From: an uncultured Clostridia bacterium
GTDB taxonomy: Bacteria; Bacillota; Clostridia; TANB77; CAG-508
Assembly (NCBI GenBank): GCA_944387545.1
Contig: CALXFE010000017.1
Location: forward strand, 1 to 34,208
Length of the DNA stretch: 34,208 bases
Direction of reading: 5' to 3'
Position numbers and translations under genes: made by a program. How positions within the stretch are numbered: the stretch's first letter is position 1; each line of letters begins with the position of its first letter. Of this stretch, positions 1-10,300 are shown piece by piece. The notes beneath the pieces were generated by a model. That model did not search any database, was not told the origin of the DNA, and worked only from the letters and a program-made list of their open reading frames with translations.

Positions 1-74
<74 letters not shown>

Positions 75-75
<1 letters not shown>

Positions 76-106
76 AGTTCTCAATTTTATTTGAGAACTT
101 TTTTAT
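75..106 (+). terminator. Intrinsic terminator after tRNA-Arg
   Basis: A perfect 10-bp stem (AAGTTCTCAA at 75-84 and TTGAGAACTT at 91-100) with a 6-nt loop is followed by a T run. It starts on the last base of CCA, so it would end the tRNA transcript. Confidence 0.85.
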
Positions 107-199
107 TATTTTAAATTTTTATTATTTCTAAATCTAAAAAATATGTTATTCTATTTTCCTTTCATATCAGCCAAATTCATAAATTCTACCAACAGTCGG

Positions 200-228
200 T
201 TGCTAAAAATCTCATTAAATGATACTAT
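200..228 (+). promoter_or_regulatory. Predicted promoter of the XRE/propeller gene
   Basis: TTGCTA (200-205), 17-bp spacer, TACTAT (223-228), with TG one base upstream of the -10 (extended -10). It lies 55 bases before the chosen start codon. Confidence 0.45.
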
Positions 229-282
229 TTTTCTGTACACAAAAGTAAATTTCTAATAACTTTTATGAAAAGGAGTATACAA

Positions 283-2175
283 ATGGATAATGAAAAATTT
301 GGAAAATTTATACAAAAATTGAGGAAAGAAAATAATTTGACACAAAAGCAATTAGGTGAAAAATTAAACATTACAGATAAAGCTATCTCTAAATGGGAAC
401 GTGGTTTAAGCTTTCCGGATATATCAATGTTAAATTCTTTAGCAGATACCTTTCACATTACTGTTACAGAATTATTAAATTGTGAAATAGGTACCAATGA
501 AGAAATTGATGTAAAAAAAGCTGTAGAAGAAGCAATTGAAAATATTACACAATCTCAAGAAAAAAAGCAAAAAAAATTATTAAAAATAAAAAAAATAATT
601 TCTATTATTTCTGTTATTGTGTTTATTGGTTGTTTGCTTACGCAAATAGGCTATTTATTCATTTTAAAAAGACATAATTATGAATATGTGATTGATAGTT
701 TATTTTATATTGTTAATGAACTTATACTCTTATCTGGTGCAATATTATTTATCTTAGTTCTTAAAAAGAATAAAATAAAAAATATTGTTACCTATATATT
801 ATTTACAATTTTAACAATCATAAATCTTATTTTTATGTTTCATAATGGATTTAAAAATGATTGTACTTTAAGTTTTTCTAGTAATTTTTCTAATGGGTTA
901 GTCTTAAAACAAAATAAAGAAACTGGTTTAGCAACATTATATTATTCTCCAAAATTTTTTATTTTTGCAACACCTGACGAAGAATTACCAAATATAATCG
1001 ATGGAAAAATTAAATACCAATGGTTAACAAATGACATCTGTAACTTAACCTATATGGATAAAGATAAAACAATTAGAGATTATGTTGTAACTTATGGCAG
1101 CAGAGATGGTGTTTCTTCATATTATTATATTACTTCTTCTTTACTTGGAACTTGGCAAACAACTGATTTTTATGAAGGACCTAATAAGATTTATGTAGAT
1201 TCTAAAGGAATTACAATATGTGAAGATGAAAAATCTACTTTATTTAAATATGATAATTGTGTGCAATATGGATTAACTAGTTTAGTTCTATATAATAATG
1301 ACAAGCCTCAATATGTTATTGCCTTTAATGAAGATTGCAAAATAGATGATGAAACAAAACTAATTAAGAAAGATGGTACCATTTCTGTTTGTAAAGTTTC
1401 TATGGAAAAAACGGTCATAAAGCAATTTAATTGTTTAACTTATAAAAATGACAATGATTTAAAAAATTATAAATTAGTCAATGTGGCAGCTAATGATTAT
1501 GTTATACAAAATGGAATTTTATATATTAGTTATGATGGAAATGAAATTTGTGAAGTACCAGGAGATTTTACAAATATGGAAAATGATTATACAGATTATA
1601 ATTATCAAATTTCATCCGAAAAAACTGTATTTTTCTATAATGCTAATCGAAAAAGATATCTAGTATATTCTGATCACATGTTAAATAACTGGCATACTGC
1701 AGAAATAGATAATCATACAAAAATTCAAAATATTCATTTTATTAATGCAGATATTGGTTTTATGCTAGAAATTGAAGATACTGCAATGGGAATTGCTTTT
1801 GGAAAAATTAGTAAAACAACTGATGGTGGAGAACATTGGACTAAAATTAGTTCTGGTATATCTCAAGGAGGGGAAGAAACGATTTTTAAAACTTCTAGTC
1901 AAATAAGATTTATTACGGAAGATATTGGATTTGTAACTATGCCTTCTACTCCTGGAGATTATTCAGAATTATATGTAACCAAAGATGGTGGTACATCTTT
2001 CTCTAAATTAGATTTACTAGATAGTGATATCTATGATTATTACAATTTGCCGACAGTAGAAAATGGGGTATTAACTTTAGAGATTTCTCAAGGTTCAGAT
2101 GGAGACTATAATGGTAATGATTCAAAATATTATCGTTCAGAAGATAACGGTAATACTTGGAATCCAGTAGAATAA
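283..2175 (+). CDS. Membrane-anchored XRE regulator with extracytoplasmic Asp-box propeller
   Basis: About 630 aa. The ATG at 283 is chosen because AGGAG (270-274) lies 8 nt before it; the in-frame ATG at 265 has no ribosome site. Residues about 4-60 are an XRE/Cro helix-turn-helix (LTQKQLGEKLNIT, then ISKWERG). A lysine-rich stretch follows, then three hydrophobic segments (about 102-127, 138-158, 165-186) and about 440 outward-facing residues. The C-terminal part carries Asp-box/BNR-type motifs: TTDGGEHW (near 513), TKDGGTSF (near 567), SEDNGNTW (near 619), and a weaker SDHMLNNW. Asp-box motifs mark beta-propellers such as sialidases and YCF48-like proteins. The architecture suggests a one-component sensor reading an external ligand and acting on DNA from the membrane. 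Ligand and targets are unknown; no sialidase active site was identified. Confidence 0.8.
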   Translation: MDNEKFGKFIQKLRKENNLTQKQLGEKLNITDKAISKWERGLSFPDISMLNSLADTFHITVTELLNCEIGTNEEIDVKKAVEEAIENITQSQEKKQKKLLKIKKIISIISVIVFIGCLLTQIGYLFILKRHNYEYVIDSLFYIVNELILLSGAILFILVLKKNKIKNIVTYILFTILTIINLIFMFHNGFKNDCTLSFSSNFSNGLVLKQNKETGLATLYYSPKFFIFATPDEELPNIIDGKIKYQWLTNDICNLTYMDKDKTIRDYVVTYGSRDGVSSYYYITSSLLGTWQTTDFYEGPNKIYVDSKGITICEDEKSTLFKYDNCVQYGLTSLVLYNNDKPQYVIAFNEDCKIDDETKLIKKDGTISVCKVSMEKTVIKQFNCLTYKNDNDLKNYKLVNVAANDYVIQNGILYISYDGNEICEVPGDFTNMENDYTDYNYQISSEKTVFFYNANRKRYLVYSDHMLNNWHTAEIDNHTKIQNIHFINADIGFMLEIEDTAMGIAFGKISKTTDGGEHWTKISSGISQGGEETIFKTSSQIRFITEDIGFVTMPSTPGDYSELYVTKDGGTSFSKLDLLDSDIYDYYNLPTVENGVLTLEISQGSDGDYNGNDSKYYRSEDNGNTWNPVE

Positions 2176-2280
2176 AAAAGACATACGTTAAACGAAATTA
2201 GAAATTTTGACACATATGCACAAAATCACTTAGCATTGATTAGCATAAAATGGGAAATTTAAATTTGTAATATATCATTA

Positions 2281-2330
2281 AAAGATAGCGTGTAATAGTA
2301 ATAAGCAATTACTGATTACACGCTATCTTT
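2281..2330. terminator. Bidirectional terminator
   Basis: Arms AAAGATAGCGTGTAAT (2281-2296) and its complement (2315-2330) form a 16-bp stem. An inner AGTAA/TTACT stem extends it past one unpaired G. T runs lie on both sides, and the hairpin separates two convergent genes. Confidence 0.85.
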
Positions 2331-2336
2331 TTTATT

Positions 2337-2798
2337 TTAATAAATTGTTCCGCCTGTTTCTTTATATTTTTTAAAAGTTTCTAAACAATCTTCTCTATCC
2401 ATTTTTTTCATATGGATCAAATCAGCATGATTTCCTTTTAAATATTCATAAATCATATCATCTCGAAAACCGATTTCCCCTGCATCCTCTTTTGTACAAC
2501 CATAATATACCTCTTTTATATTTGCCCAAATAATAGCTGATAAACACATTGGGCATGGCTCACAAGATGTATATAATATATATTGAGATAAGTCATATGT
2601 ATTTAGTTTTTTACAAGCTTCTCTTATCGCAACAATTTCTGCATGGGCTGTTGGATCATTTTCTTTTATAACTTGATTATTTCCATTTGAAATAATATTT
2701 CCCTCTTTATCTACAATTACTGCCCCAAATGGTCCTCCATCACCTCTTTTAATTCCTTTTTCTGCATTTTGTTTAGCCATTTCCATATATTGATTCAT
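2337..2798 (-). CDS. guaD: Guanine deaminase (cytidine-deaminase fold)
   Basis: 153 aa, the usual length of the Bacillus-type enzyme that hydrolyses guanine to xanthine plus ammonia in purine salvage. Zinc motif H52-A-E54 (THAE context PTAHAE) and C82-P-M-C85 (CEPCPMC) are intact, and GGPFGAVIV near the N-terminus is typical of the family. The protein ends in Tyr; in B. subtilis GuaD the C-terminal Tyr contributes to the active site through domain swapping, which supports guanine over other substrates. GGAGGG lies just before the ATG. No purine riboswitch was recognised upstream. Related tRNA adenosine deaminases share the zinc motif but lack this C-terminus. Confidence 0.85.
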   Translation of the reverse strand: MNQYMEMAKQNAEKGIKRGDGGPFGAVIVDKEGNIISNGNNQVIKENDPTAHAEIVAIREACKKLNTYDLSQYILYTSCEPCPMCLSAIIWANIKEVYYGCTKEDAGEIGFRDDMIYEYLKGNHADLIHMKKMDREDCLETFKKYKETGGTIY

Positions 2799-2995
2799 TT
2801 CCCTCCATCCTTTCTTTTTAGATTTTCATAAAAAATTTATTTTTGTTTTAATTTATTTTGTTTTTTATTTTCCATCTATAATTTTATTATAATTCTAAAT
2901 TTTCGTAAATAGACTATTTAAAAATTATTTTTTATAAAAAAGATAGTCGTCATGATTTCTATTCTATTTTCATATATTTTTATGAGGTGTTTTCA

Positions 2996-4054
2996 TTGAC
3001 TATTAAATCCATACATATAAAAAAGAATTATTTAATATGTATCTCCCTGCTTATGCTAATCATTTTTCTATCTTCTGTCCTTATTTATTATTTTACTCAA
3101 AAACATCCTATGTCTATTATGGTGAATTCTGATAGTGAAGGAGATTTTATTAAATGGGTAGATTTTACGGTTCCTTGTAAAGTTTTAAAACTAACTTCTG
3201 AGCTAGATATCAATTCTCATAATAATCATGAAAATACCACTTACAATTGGATTGAATTATTAGCTTATTTAGCTTGCATCTATGGTGGAAATTTTAAAAA
3301 TTTCAATGAAAATGATTTAAATAAAATTGTAGAAAATTTACAAAATGGTAAGTCCATAGAAGAACTGACCTCAACCTTAACATTTTATGATTATTATTTA
3401 GAAGCTTATTCTGCCGTTTTAAGTGGTTTTATCGGTAATTATTCAATTGAAACATTAGATGAAAATAACCAAAAAGTATTTAAAAATACATATGGTTTAA
3501 AAGCCTTCTTACCAATTGCAAAAAATTATTATTTTACACATTATAAAGATTTTGGAAATTCTAGATCTTACGGTTTTAAAAGAACCCATTTAGGAAATGA
3601 TTTAATGGGAAGTATTGGTACCCCCATTATTGCAGTTGAATCTGGTATTGTAGAACAACTTGGATGGAATCAATATGGTGGTTGGCGTGTTGGTATTCGA
3701 AGTTTTGATGGAAAACGATATTATTATTACGCTCACTTACGAAAAGACCACCCTTATGTAGAAGGATTAGAAAAGGGCGATACTGTCAAAGCTGGTGATG
3801 TTATTGGTTACTTAGGTATGACTGGATACAGTATAAAAGAAAATGTAAATAATATAAATGTTGCACATTTACATTTCGGTATGCAACTTATATTTGATGA
3901 ATCACAAGTAGATAGTCCTAATGAAATTTGGATAGACGTTTATGAAATTATTGAATTCTTAAAAAGTAATACCTCAGAGGTATATCTTTCAAATGATCAA
4001 ACCAAAGATTATTCTAGGAAATATGACTACATGGAAGAATTTTTAACAGAGTAG
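2996..4054 (+). CDS. Membrane-anchored M23 metallopeptidase
   Basis: 352 aa. TTG at 2996 is chosen because GAGGTG (2984-2989) is a strong ribosome site 6 nt upstream; the in-frame GTG at 2987 lies inside it. A single N-terminal membrane segment (about residues 10-32) would place the rest outside. The C-terminal half is a LytM/M23 zinc endopeptidase domain: H198-L-G-N-D202 and H291-L-H293, with the conserved YYYYAHL histidine between, so the zinc ligands and catalytic histidines look complete. The central region (about 60-160) is unassigned. Likely role: cutting peptidoglycan cross-links in growth or sporulation. SpoIIQ-like function is possible, but no sporulation gene is adjacent. Confidence 0.85.
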   Translation: MTIKSIHIKKNYLICISLLMLIIFLSSVLIYYFTQKHPMSIMVNSDSEGDFIKWVDFTVPCKVLKLTSELDINSHNNHENTTYNWIELLAYLACIYGGNFKNFNENDLNKIVENLQNGKSIEELTSTLTFYDYYLEAYSAVLSGFIGNYSIETLDENNQKVFKNTYGLKAFLPIAKNYYFTHYKDFGNSRSYGFKRTHLGNDLMGSIGTPIIAVESGIVEQLGWNQYGGWRVGIRSFDGKRYYYYAHLRKDHPYVEGLEKGDTVKAGDVIGYLGMTGYSIKENVNNINVAHLHFGMQLIFDESQVDSPNEIWIDVYEIIEFLKSNTSEVYLSNDQTKDYSRKYDYMEEFLTE

Positions 4055-4113
4055 CCCATTAGGGACGTGCCAAAATGGACAAAAAATGTCCATTTTGGCA
4101 CGTCCCCAATGGG
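4055..4113. repeat. Palindromic REP/MITE-like element acting as intergenic hairpin
   Basis: Two 27-nt arms (4055-4081 and 4087-4113) are complementary with one mismatch around a 5-nt A loop. The core GGGACGTGCCAAAATGGACA recurs at 14836-14855 and, inverted, at 14993-15012. The element begins right after the TAG of the M23 gene and ends right before the TGA of the opposite-strand protease gene, filling the whole gap. It probably serves as a bidirectional terminator, though no long T run follows the stem. Confidence 0.85.
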
Positions 4114-5250
4114 TCATTTTCCTAATTTAACAATAATTTCTCTCTTTATTTTTCCTCTATTAATTTTTAAAGTTACCTCATCATTTGGTTTTTTGGTATA
4201 TATATATTCTCTTAAATCATTCATTGTGTTTAATTTTGTGTCATCTATTTGTGTAATAATATCTCCTTCTTTTATACCTGCTGTGTCTGCAGGACCATTT
4301 GGGGTTACCTCTGTCACATAAATTCCCTCTTGAAAACTGCTACTGTTTCCTGTCTCTAAGTATGGTATCACTTCTGTATCATAAGCATATATACCAATTT
4401 TGGCTTCTTGAAAGTCTCCTGTATTTTGATAGCTTTCTATAATTGGTTTTATAATATTGATTGGTATGGCAAAGCCAATGCCTTCTGCTGATGATATTTT
4501 TACTGTATTGATTCCAATGACTTCTCCATTTGGATACATTAATGGTCCTCCACTATTTCCAGGATTGATGGTTGCATCTGTTTGTATTAGATCAGTCATA
4601 TAAGATGCTTTTTCCTCTTCTTCTATTTTAATTGTTCTATTTTTTGCACTAATAATTCCAGATGTAACGGTTCTTCGAAATTCAAATCCAATGGGATTTC
4701 CTATGGCATAAACAGTTTCCCCTATTTTTACATTATCTGAGTTTCCTAATGTGATATATTTTAAATTTTTAGCCTCTATTTTTACGATTGACAAATCTAT
4801 ACTAGAATCACTCCATACAACAGTTCCATTGTAATTATTTCCATTTTCTAATGTGACATAACACTTACTATACTTACTTCCAGTTACATGTTCATTACTT
4901 AAAATATATCCATTTTCTGTCACAATAACACCTGTTCCCAGTCCTAATTGACTTTCTGTACTTTCTGAAAAAATAGATGTTCCTGCATTTTTCAATTTTG
5001 ATATTCCAACAACACTTTCTACAGTTTTTTCAATAACATCTGCCACGGTTTTACTTTCTTCTTCTACTTTCTCCACAGATTGTTCTTCTATTGTGGATTG
5101 TGTCTTTTGTGCTGTATAATTTGCATCATATATTTCTATATTATGATATGTAACATATATATAAAATCCGAATATCCACACGATTAATAAAATAATGGTT
5201 GTAATCATAATTTTTTTGCCACTATTTTTTCTTTTTTTGGCTCTTTTCAA
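4114..5250 (-). CDS. HtrA/DegP-type serine protease with PDZ domain
   Basis: 378 aa from a TTG at 5250, chosen because GAGGTGG sits 5 nt upstream; a longer in-frame ATG at 5298 lacks such a site. A basic N-terminus and one membrane helix (about residues 15-34) anchor it with the protease outside. The S1C trypsin-like domain has His121 (SNEHV), Asp152 (SSIDLSIVK) and Ser233 (NPGNSGGPL), a complete triad. A C-terminal PDZ domain follows (GPADTAGIKEGDIITQIDD). Role by family: surface protein quality control or regulated proteolysis. It is convergent with the M23 peptidase; a substrate link between the two is not shown. Confidence 0.9.
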   Translation of the reverse strand: MKRAKKRKNSGKKIMITTIILLIVWIFGFYIYVTYHNIEIYDANYTAQKTQSTIEEQSVEKVEEESKTVADVIEKTVESVVGISKLKNAGTSIFSESTESQLGLGTGVIVTENGYILSNEHVTGSKYSKCYVTLENGNNYNGTVVWSDSSIDLSIVKIEAKNLKYITLGNSDNVKIGETVYAIGNPIGFEFRRTVTSGIISAKNRTIKIEEEEKASYMTDLIQTDATINPGNSGGPLMYPNGEVIGINTVKISSAEGIGFAIPINIIKPIIESYQNTGDFQEAKIGIYAYDTEVIPYLETGNSSSFQEGIYVTEVTPNGPADTAGIKEGDIITQIDDTKLNTMNDLREYIYTKKPNDEVTLKINRGKIKREIIVKLGK

Positions 5251-5335
5251 TAAAACCACCTCAAAAATAGTATGAACGATATTCTCAATTTTAATCATAG
5301 AACTATTAACTTTACGATTTGAATTTTAAAAAAAT

Positions 5336-5390
5336 AAAAAAGGATTCTATTTATTGCCATTTACATATGTAATAAATAAAATTCTTTTTT
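5336..5390 (-). terminator. Terminator of the acyl-CoA synthetase gene
   Basis: Arms of 20 nt (5336-5355 and 5371-5390) pair with two G-U or mismatch positions. The T-rich end follows on the minus strand, 18 bases past the stop codon at 5409. Confidence 0.75.
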
Positions 5391-5408
5391 ATTCTTTGTT
5401 TTCCTATT

Positions 5409-7136
5409 CTAAACTTTTTTTAATTCCTCATAACGTTTTACCTTTTGTGTTGTTGTTTTAATTAATGGTTCTGTTGTAATGGTTATATGTTTTATATGCT
5501 TAAATACTGGTAATTGTTTATTAATGTCTTTTATCTCTTCCCAAATACTATCTTTATACGCTTTTTCAGTTTTTTCTCCTAAGTATTCTTTTATGATATC
5601 TTTATCATACACAATTTTGGCACATAACATCGTGTCTGTTTTATCCTTTTCTCTTTGATATACCAAAGATTCTGTTACATAAGGAATTTTATTAATTAAA
5701 AACTCTATTTCTTGAGGATATACATTTTTTCCATTTTGTAAAACAATGATATCTTTTTTTCTTCCTGTGACATAGATAAATCCATCGTCTGTTATGTATC
5801 CATAATCCCCTGTTTTAAACCATCCATCTATAAATGCTTTTTTATTTTCTTCTTCATTATGATAATATCCCATCATAACACTTGGACCTTTTACTAATAT
5901 TTCTCCTTCTCCATTTTTATCTGGGTTATCTATTTTTACATTTAAACTCGGTAGGGCTAATCCTACAGAACCTGGTCTTTTTTCTTTATCTGATTCTGCT
6001 GCAATTACTGGTGAAGTTTCTGTTAAACCATAACCTTGCACCAATTCAATTCCAAAATTATTAAACCCAATAACTGTCTCTTTGTTCATAGGGGCTGCAC
6101 CATATAGTACTAAACGAATATTTCCCCCTAAATTATCTAAAATTTGTTTAAAAACAATTTTTCTTAAATCAATCTTGCATTTTAATAGTCCATTGGCTAT
6201 TTTCGTCATCATGTGGATTAGTTTTGTTTTTCCTTGATCATCAATTGCTTTTTGAATTTTCTTATACATAGTTTCTAATACTAATGGAACTGCCACAAAT
6301 ACCGAAATTTTATATTCTGCAAGATTTTTTTGAATATATTTTAGACCGTCACAAAAAGCAACCGTACACCCACTGTAAAAGCCATAAAGAAATGTTACTG
6401 TACATTCAAAAGTATGGTGTATTGGTAAAAATGAAAGTAGGGTATCTGTTGGATATAACTTTACCCAAGAAGCAAAGTCTGATAAGTTTGCACATATATT
6501 TTGCTGTGATAACATAACTGCTTTTGGTTCATTTGTTGTTCCTGATGTAAATAACATAATAGCCATCTTTTTGGGGTCAATTTCTATTTTGTCATATTGA
6601 TTATCTCCATTTTTAATCCATTCTTCACCTTTTTGTAATAATGCTGAAAATTCTTCTACCTCTTTATCTTGTATATTATCCATACAGATTAACATTTGTA
6701 AATTTGTAGGATTGTCATTTTTTAATTTTTTCATAACATTTACATATTTTTTGTCAAATATAGCAACTTCTGCTTCACTTTTTGTTACTAAATTTTCTAT
6801 CTCGTTGTCTGGGAGTGCTTTATCCATAGGCACAACAATCATATTTCCACTTGTCACTGCTAAATAGCTTATACACCATTCATATCGATTGTTTCCAATA
6901 AGTATAATTTTTTTGTTTTCTAAGCCTTTATGTAATAATGCTGTTGCAAATGCTTTTATATCTTTTCCTACTTGTTTATATGTTTTTTCTACATATTCGA
7001 CATTTTTCAAGTCCCCGTTTTTCTTATATTTATAAGCAATCTTATCCGCATAATTTTTTACAGAATATTCTATCACTTCCCTATAATTCTTTACGATTCT
7101 TGGCTCATATACCTTTCTATTTTCATTATCTCCCAT
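5409..7136 (-). CDS. Long-chain acyl-CoA synthetase-like adenylate-forming enzyme
   Basis: 575 aa, near the usual size for fatty acid CoA ligases. ANL-superfamily motifs in order: phosphate-binding LFTSGTTNEPK (about 195-205; Asn replaces the usual Gly after TSGTT), VQGYGLTETSP, GWFKTGDYGYI, the hinge GRKKDIIVLQNGKNVYPQEIE split between domains, and a C-terminal lysine region (IKTTTQKVKR). It should activate a carboxylic acid as the adenylate and transfer it to CoA. A ribosome site (GGGAGGG) precedes the ATG. It is divergently placed 175 bp from the NRPS, whose first domain is a condensation domain, so it is a candidate supplier of the acyl donor; this is inference. General lipid metabolism is the alternative. 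Chain length cannot be read from the sequence. Confidence 0.85.
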   Translation of the reverse strand: MGDNENRKVYEPRIVKNYREVIEYSVKNYADKIAYKYKKNGDLKNVEYVEKTYKQVGKDIKAFATALLHKGLENKKIILIGNNRYEWCISYLAVTSGNMIVVPMDKALPDNEIENLVTKSEAEVAIFDKKYVNVMKKLKNDNPTNLQMLICMDNIQDKEVEEFSALLQKGEEWIKNGDNQYDKIEIDPKKMAIMLFTSGTTNEPKAVMLSQQNICANLSDFASWVKLYPTDTLLSFLPIHHTFECTVTFLYGFYSGCTVAFCDGLKYIQKNLAEYKISVFVAVPLVLETMYKKIQKAIDDQGKTKLIHMMTKIANGLLKCKIDLRKIVFKQILDNLGGNIRLVLYGAAPMNKETVIGFNNFGIELVQGYGLTETSPVIAAESDKEKRPGSVGLALPSLNVKIDNPDKNGEGEILVKGPSVMMGYYHNEEENKKAFIDGWFKTGDYGYITDDGFIYVTGRKKDIIVLQNGKNVYPQEIEFLINKIPYVTESLVYQREKDKTDTMLCAKIVYDKDIIKEYLGEKTEKAYKDSIWEEIKDINKQLPVFKHIKHITITTEPLIKTTTQKVKRYEELKKV

Positions 7137-7249
7137 ACAATCCCTCCCTTTTTTCTTAATTCTATCTCTATTTTTCTAATTTTTCAATACTAAACATTAA
7201 ATATAAAAACACCTAAATGGAAGATTTATAAGTTATTTTGTAGAATTGT

Positions 7250-7278
7250 TTGATTTTTTCATATTTTATATGTATAAT
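7250..7278 (+). promoter_or_regulatory. Predicted promoter of the NRPS-kinase operon
   Basis: TTGATT (7250-7255), 17-bp spacer, perfect TATAAT (7273-7278). A ribosome site AAGGTGAT (7298-7305) precedes ATG 7312. The same -35/-10 hexamers and spacing recur before the HD-GYP gene. Confidence 0.7.
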
Positions 7279-7311
7279 CGTTCTAGAAAAATTTTTTAAG
7301 GTGATGATTAA

Positions 7312-10300
7312 ATGAGTATTTTAAATTATAAGTTAACAAATCCACAAAAATCTATTTTATTAACAGAACAATTTAACCCAAATACATGTGTATCAAATAT
7401 TTGTGGAACATTATGTATTACGAAAAAAATTAATATAGATGCTTTAGAAAGGGCAATTAATTTATTTATAGAAAACAATGATTCTGTCAGAATTAACTTA
7501 TTTGAAGATCATTCTGAAATTAAACAATTCATAAAGGACTATTCTTTTGTTGCTATTGAAAAAGTAAATATAACAAAGCAATATCCTTTATCAAAACTTG
7601 AAGAAGATGTTATTGCCAAACATTTTAAACTTTTCAATAATGACTTATATCGCTTTGTCATTTTTGTAAATTCAGATGGTACTGGTGGTTTTATGGCTAA
7701 CTTACACCATATTATTTCTGATGCTTGGACTATGAGCTTATTAATTGACCAAATTATGTCTTACTATGCTTCTATACTTCAAAATTCACCTATAGAAATC
7801 ATGGAAGGCAACTCTTATATTAATTTTATTTATGATGAACAAAAATATATGGAAAGCTCAAAATTTGAACGTGCAAAAGAATTTTGGGAACATCAATTTG
7901 ATAATTTAGAATTTTCATATTTAAAAGACTTTCAATCTAGTTCTTATGAAGCAATCAGAAAAAGTGTTACGCTTTCAAAGGCTGAAACAGATACGTTAGT
8001 AAGTTTTTGTAACAAACATAAAATTTCTTTGTTTTCACTTTTTATGGCTGTTATCAACATATATTTATCAAAATTGAATAATACCAGTTCCTCTATTGTG
8101 GGAACCCCTGTATTAAACAGATCTAATTTTAAAGAAAAAAATACAACGGGTATGTACATTAGTACAGTACCTTTTCGTATGGAAATTGATAGGGAATTAA
8201 CTTGTATGGACTTTATCAATCAAGTTTCTAAACATGAACTTTCTGTTTTTAGAAATCAAAGATATCCATATAGACTTTTATTAGATTCCATTAGGAAAAA
8301 ATTCAACATATCTAAAAATCTTTATGATGTTTGTTTGTCCTATCAAAATGCAAGAAATCATAGAACAGATTCTACGATTCCTTATTCTTGTAGATGGTTA
8401 TTTAATCATTGTGTTGTTAATAATTTAGATATTCATTTATATGACATAGATGATACAGGAATGATTAATATATTCTACGATTTTAAAAAAGATTTATTTA
8501 CTATGGAAGATATAACACTTTTACATGAACGTTTAATGGAAATGATAAAACAAATTATATCTCATCCAGAATTAAAAGTTAAACAACTTGAGATTGTCTC
8601 TCCTAAAGAAAAAAGTTATATTTTAAATACTTACAATAAAGCATGTGACTCTACAAATAAATTTGTTTCTGTTTATGATTTGTTTAAAAAACAAGTTGCT
8701 GAAACACCTGATAAGTTAGCAATCTCTTATAAAGATACAGCTCTTACTTATCAATCATTAAACAACTTAGCAAATCTAATTGCATTAACATTAAAAAAAC
8801 AGTCTATCCATGCTGGTGATATTGTTTGCTTAGCATTTTCAGATTCTATCGAATTTGTTGCTAGTATTTTAGCTACACAAAAATTAGGTGTTTGCTATAT
8901 ACCAATTGATATCAACTACCCTGCCGATAGAATTAAATATATTGTAAGCAATAGTAAGGCAAAATTTGTATTAACACATGCAAATACATTATCTAATATT
9001 GATTTAGATAAAAATATGGTTTTAAGAATTGATTTAAATACCTATCCTTATTTAAATAATTCTATAGAAGATTTAAATTATGACTTAAAAGGAGAAGATT
9101 TGGCATATATTATATATACATCTGGTTCAACTGGAAAGCCTAAAGGTGTTAAAATTCCTCATAAAAGTTTGAGTAATTATATTTGCTGGGCAATAAAACA
9201 ATATGTACATGGAGAAGAAACAAATTTTCCACTATTTTCTTCAGTTGCCTTTGATTTAACTGTAACTTCTATTTATACACCATTATGCTCAGGAAATACA
9301 ATATATATATATCAAAATGATAATGCGGAATTACTTCTAAAAGACATTATTACAGATAATAAAGTTCAAATTATAAAACTAACACCTGGCCATTTTACTT
9401 TATTACAAGATCTTGATTTGAATCATAGTGTTGTGTGTAAATTCATTTTAGGTGGAGATATTTTAACTAAAGAAATGTGTGAAAAAATCACATCTCTATT
9501 TTCTCATCCAATCCATATTTATAATGAATATGGACCAACTGAAGCAACCGTTGGTTGCATGATTTATGAATATAATGTAAATGATACCTATACCTCTGTT
9601 CCTATAGGCTATCCTATTGATCATACACAGATTTTAATTTTAAATAGCAATTTAGAATTGGTTCCACTAGGTAGTATTGGAGAAATGTATATTAGCGGTG
9701 ATGGTTTGGCATTGGGTTATACAGACAATAAAAAAACTGCTGAAAGATTTCTAGATAATCCTTTCTATCCAGAAACTAAACTTTATAAAACAGGAGATCT
9801 TGCCATATTACATCCTAATGGAATTATGGAATACTTGGGACGTAGCGACTTTCAAGTTAAATTAAATGGTTATAGAATTGAGCTAGGAGAAATTCAATCT
9901 CTTTTACTTACACATCCAGCAATCAAAGATGTATATGTATCTTTGATTGAAATCAATAAACATAAATTACTTTGTGCTTATTATGTATCTGACCACGAAA
10001 TTGAAAATTTACCAGACTTTTTAAAGAAAGATTTGCCAAGTTACATGATACCAACCTATTTTATTAAATTAGACAAGCTTCCTTTGACCATCAATGGAAA
10101 GATAGATAAGTCAGCACTTCCTTTACCTAAAAAGAATCGTACAAAATATGTTAAACCACAAAATACATTGGAAGAAACTTTACAAGAATTATTTACCAAT
10201 TTATTAGAACTTAAACATCCTATTAGTGTGGAAGATAATTTGTTTGACTACTATGTAGACTCTCTTTTATTAATAAAAGCGCAATCTATATTGTATAGTA

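Noticed and set aside
2799..2995. Purine riboswitch upstream of guaD
   Set aside because: The leader is nearly all A and T, with none of the conserved purine-aptamer junction sequences.
4055..4113. Short plus-strand open frame starting in the palindrome (4067-4321)
   Set aside because: It lies antisense to the HtrA-type protease gene and begins inside the repeat without a ribosome site.
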